From NCBI GenBank assembly GCA_025210775.1, contig JAOARB010000029.1, positions 124,001 to 188,000 on the forward strand: DNA of 64,000 nt, in the 5' to 3' direction. Both the position numbers and the translations under genes were made by a program. Below are positions 62,001 through 64,000 of the stretch, one piece after another. Under the pieces are notes generated by a model. The model searched no databases. It worked only from the letters and a program-made list of their open reading frames with translations, and was not told the DNA's origin. Numbering within the stretch: position 1 is the first letter of the stretch; every line of letters starts with the position of its first letter. The stretch comes from Prolixibacteraceae bacterium. GTDB taxonomy: Bacteria > Bacteroidota > Bacteroidia > Bacteroidales > Prolixibacteraceae.

Positions 62001-62222
62001 CTTTCTCTAAGCTACAATTTCGGAACTATTGGTAACGATCAGTTCAGCATCAAAAATCTGGTACTAGGCATTTATGGAAGCAACCTATTGTATCTATACA
62101 AAGACACAGAAGGATGGATTCCAAACAGTGCAGCAAGTAACTTCGACTCAGTACAAGGTATCGAAGCATTTAGCCAGCCTTACACAAGAAGTTTCGGTTT
62201 TAATATTGGTTTTAACCTTTAA
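59097..62222 (+). CDS. SusC/RagA-family TonB-dependent outer-membrane transporter
   Basis: 1041 residues. Signal peptide ending TNAQ, then a carboxypeptidase-regulatory-like domain (VKGNVTGEDQLPIPGVSVAIKGSTNGTITDFDGNFII), the TonB-box/plug boundary VDEIVVTALGIKKEKKSLGYSVQDL, plug domain with VRVTIRGSSSIAGNNQPLYVVDGIPL and ALYGSRAANGVILITTKQGKKG, and a barrel ending in FNIGFNL. No N-terminal STN domain, so it does not signal to an anti-sigma factor. SusC pairs with the SusD lipoprotein to import oligosaccharides or peptides; 12 bp separate it from susD. No glycoside hydrolase is in view, so the ligand is unknown. Confidence 0.95.
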   Translation: MSFCIHYFSKIREIAQKGIMMLVLMSLTLVTNAQTALTVKGNVTGEDQLPIPGVSVAIKGSTNGTITDFDGNFIIKAQKGDVLSVSYVGMATEELVVENAGPYQVVLKSNIQNVDEIVVTALGIKKEKKSLGYSVQDLNASDINKGDSNPLSSLSGKVSGVQINNSASGEGGSVRVTIRGSSSIAGNNQPLYVVDGIPLDNRSLGKDDLWGGTDYGNTAADINPDNIESMSVLKGPTAAALYGSRAANGVILITTKQGKKGKINVTYSGKFTFNVIAKENEDRLQYEYTQGNNGIFKDATNDFSSLYSSWGPKNDGQNLTLPNGKEYPANNSKNRYSDFYETGHEFVNSVNISGGTEKVQSTLGLTYTDLNSISPYTTQDKYNISLRTNFNLTEKMKLDTKINMLYNDDQNKREFGISASNPVKGLLYNPTSMPSSIMQSFLKDDHSYHYYNENTIFLNPYWLTESTMTQAQKTRTMAMAKFSYEITDWLSFFVRSGVDYYSRFTSDSKYANPTFNTGRYEETNARSLDMNNDFLITAQKKINKDWEVSLSAGGNMFYKYFNFTGVKAEQLTVPGWFSITNSPSPITSWNHEEKRINSLYAFGQVSYGHFLYLDITARNDWSSTLPASNRSYFYPSASLGWIWSDMLKRANIELPSWITYGKIRGSFAVVGNDAPMYLTNYTYKLEPGVNGNQFGRVDPVKPAEDLKPEQTTSYEIGADLKLFNGRLSLDYTYYFNSTKDQILVIDDIPSSGYKQRVVNAGEIQNYGHEFSITGDILQNKNGLNWKSTVNFSKNTNYVASLTDDLPFYSVMSNANIIPANIRITAEGGYGDIYGKGFQRDDKGNVKVDDKGIPLLTKDYIKLGNNQPDFLMGWNNSFNYKKWTLDFMINMSMGGDVYSWTNSILASNGTGSFTTAHREGGMIVEGVNATTGKKNTKEITAQQYWQAVGGENGAVEPFLYDASYISLSNLSLSYNFGTIGNDQFSIKNLVLGIYGSNLLYLYKDTEGWIPNSAASNFDSVQGIEAFSQPYTRSFGFNIGFNL

Positions 62223-62234
62223 GAAAGAGTAGAG

Positions 62235-63767
62235 ATGAAAAAAAATAATATTCTAAAGATATTTATGGCGTTGCTTCTGTTTACAGGATGTACCTCTGAT
62301 TTTGATACATTAAATACAGATCCAACAAAAGTCACAGAACTAGATTCTAAATATTTATTTACCACTGTTGAGAAACGTGGTGCACTTTCCAACTGGGGAA
62401 TCTTTCAGTTGATGCAGAGTTTGTACGTCAACCAATACGCTCAATATTGGGCCAACTCAACTAGCTATTTTGGTAGCGACCGTTACACAATGAACAACGG
62501 ATGGATTGAGGGAGTATGGAACGAATTCTATAGCGAACATTTCCGTGTACTAAATCAGATCATTAACGATCCTGATGAGAATGTAAATCGTATACAGATG
62601 GCACGTATTTACAAAGCTTTTATGTTCCAAAGATGGACCGACAACTGGGGAGCTATCCCTTATACTGAAGCTGCATCGGGAATATCAAAGCCTCAATATG
62701 ATACCCAAGAGACGGTATACAAAGATTTGATCGCTGAACTAGAGGATGCCGCTGCGAAACTAAACCCAGAAAAAGAAGCAGGTGGATTTGGTGAAGCGGA
62801 CCTAATGTACAACGGATCGGCAGAGAAATGGAAACGTTTTGCCAACTCTCTTTTGCTTCGTATCGCGATTCACATCTCTGATGTAGAGCCTGAATTGGCA
62901 AAAACAACTGCTACTAAAGCACTAGCTGGAGGCGTAATGCAAAGTAATGCAGATGCAGCACTTCTTCCTAGTGATCCGACAAACAGAGAAGCAACCAACG
63001 CAATCCATGAGATCGCTTATTGGAACGAGTTCCGTATGAGTAAAACCATGGAAGTATACCTTAATGGAGACAAGCTAGGTGCAGTAGACCCTCGTCTAAA
63101 AATCTATTGGGCTCCTGTAGCAAAACGTAACGACCTTAATAATCCTTACGCTGTAGCGAACTTTAAAGGAATCCAAAACGGATTGGCTGTAGAAGATGTA
63201 CCAAACGAAAATGTAGGTGCTTATTCTAACGTAGGACCTTTTGCTTCAAAATATAGTTACGATGCAACAAAACAAGAATACAAATCTCTAGATGCAGGAA
63301 AAGCACTTCCTATGTTTGTATTTAGTTATGCTGAAACATGTTTCCTTAAAGCCGAAGCAGCACTACGCTGGAATATCGGTGGCGACGTAAAAGCAAACTA
63401 CGACGAAGGTATCCGTGCCAGCATGCAACAATGGCCTACAGAAAGAACAGGAACCTATGCAGGTCCAGTTCCTACAGATCAAGAGATCAACGACTATATC
63501 GCTGCCGTTGGTGGTACTATCGATCAAGAGAAGATCAGTACCCAAAAATGGTTGGCACTATTTCCTGATGGTTTCGAAGGATGGACAGAATTCAGAAGAA
63601 CAGGATATCCTGACTTTATCCCTGTTCCTGCACCAGACCCATCAGCTGGTTTAGATGGTGAGTTTATCTCTCGTCTGGCATACCCAGAGATTGAGAAAAA
63701 CTTAAACTCTAACTCTTTTAACTCAGCAGCAAAATTAAAAGACCATATGTGGTGGCAAACAAAATAA
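62235..63767 (+). CDS. SusD/RagB-family nutrient-binding lipoprotein
   Basis: 510 residues. Lipobox LFTGC (Cys19) and SusD-like helical fold: DFDTLNTDPTKVTELDSKYLF, IFQLMQSLYVNQYAQYWANS, ARIYKAFMFQRWTDNWGAIPYTEA, LMYNGSAEKWKRFANSLLLRIAIHIS, and the end EISTQKWLALFPDGFEGWTEFRRTGYP type segment. This 'SusD_2'-like subgroup often pairs with transporters for peptides or non-starch glycans. Operon with susC, closed by a terminator. Confidence 0.94.
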   Translation: MKKNNILKIFMALLLFTGCTSDFDTLNTDPTKVTELDSKYLFTTVEKRGALSNWGIFQLMQSLYVNQYAQYWANSTSYFGSDRYTMNNGWIEGVWNEFYSEHFRVLNQIINDPDENVNRIQMARIYKAFMFQRWTDNWGAIPYTEAASGISKPQYDTQETVYKDLIAELEDAAAKLNPEKEAGGFGEADLMYNGSAEKWKRFANSLLLRIAIHISDVEPELAKTTATKALAGGVMQSNADAALLPSDPTNREATNAIHEIAYWNEFRMSKTMEVYLNGDKLGAVDPRLKIYWAPVAKRNDLNNPYAVANFKGIQNGLAVEDVPNENVGAYSNVGPFASKYSYDATKQEYKSLDAGKALPMFVFSYAETCFLKAEAALRWNIGGDVKANYDEGIRASMQQWPTERTGTYAGPVPTDQEINDYIAAVGGTIDQEKISTQKWLALFPDGFEGWTEFRRTGYPDFIPVPAPDPSAGLDGEFISRLAYPEIEKNLNSNSFNSAAKLKDHMWWQTK

Positions 63768-63795
63768 AACGTTAAGCCATATCAAAACTGAACAA

Positions 63796-63828
63796 GAGAC
63801 TGTCCCTCCATAGGCAGTCTCTTTTTTT
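63796..63828 (+). terminator. Terminator after the susCD operon
   Basis: Stem GAGACTG / CAGTCTC around a 12-nt loop with a seven-T run, 29 bp after the susD stop. It separates susCD from the next gene. Confidence 0.85.
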
Positions 63829-63955
63829 GTCATGACCCAAATAGCTGGATATCAATTATATTTAAATTATGTATATTTACATTGTTATGTCTTTTGAAAA
63901 TACTAGCTATCTAGTTGGCATATAACCACACATTAATAATTAATTAGACAAAATC

Positions 63956-64000
63956 ATGAGCAAAGGAAGTAAACTATTACACTTATTATTTCTATCACTA
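63956..64000 (+). CDS. 5' fragment of an exported protein gene, cut by the window edge
   Basis: Only 15 codons are seen: MSKGSKLLHLLFLSL, a basic start and hydrophobic core, as in a signal peptide. It is downstream of the susCD terminator on the same strand, so it may belong to the same locus but has its own transcript. Nothing else can be said. Confidence 0.5.
   Translation, partial: MSKGSKLLHLLFLSL

Noticed and set aside
59097..63767. Complete polysaccharide utilisation locus
   Set aside because: SusC and SusD are present, but no glycoside hydrolase, lyase or HTCS/ECF regulator is seen within the window, so the ligand could equally be peptides.

Overview
The window is about 64 kb of AT-rich chromosome from a member of the Bacteroidota, probably a marine or anaerobic Bacteroidia such as the Marinilabiliales. 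Evidence for this is a SusC/SusD pair, a type IX secretion plug-like protein (DUF5103), two-domain DUF1573 protein, Na+-NQR operon, futalosine-pathway MqnA, and promoters of the TTTG / TAnnTTTG type. The family placement is inference. I saw no rRNA, tRNA, CRISPR array, prophage or intact insertion sequence.

Layout. 0-7 kb: a small barrel protein, nfeD and mqnA (overlapping), a 734-bp non-coding stretch with a large hairpin element, a TlpA-like lipoprotein, lpdA, and a lipoprotein carrying five 19-residue repeats. 7-16 kb: valS, an LpxL-type acyltransferase, a GT2 glycosyltransferase, an AI-2E-family permease, recQ and a YceI protein. 16-22 kb: an eight-haem cytochrome fused to TPRs, mtaB and an exported bleomycin-hydrolase-like peptidase. 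22-35 kb: a long non-coding stretch with an 11-bp repeat array, L-serine dehydratase, an ABC-class ATPase, purA, a CaCA antiporter, a DUF1573 protein, an LTA-synthase-like membrane phosphotransferase and an MsbA-like exporter. 35-43 kb: recR-GNAT, an orphan HsdR_N-like nuclease domain, the amn-holA-rhomboid-aminotransferase IV operon, divIC-yqgE and pruA. 43-51 kb: a second copy of the hairpin element, the T9SS plug-like gene and the full nqrABCDEF operon. 51-64 kb: two tandem zincin-propeller-barrel paralogues, a propeller lipoprotein, a Crp/Fnr regulator, susC/susD and the first codons of another exported protein.

How the genes fit together. mqnA (menaquinone), nqrA-F (sodium-pumping NADH:quinone reductase) and the multihaem cytochrome point to a quinone-based, sodium-coupled respiratory chain. 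serine dehydratase, pruA and lpdA suggest amino-acid catabolism. The last 13 kb is an envelope block: outer-membrane barrels, a SusCD importer, and a Crp/Fnr regulator beside a TGTnACA palindrome that lies in front of a neighbouring lipoprotein gene.

The most unusual signal is a class of long hairpins built from 11-bp direct repeats, at three intergenic sites. Two (near 3.4 and 43.0 kb) share flanks and CCATGG-containing units but have their loops in opposite orientation. The third (near 22.3 kb) has the same architecture with an unrelated unit. I do not recognise this element.
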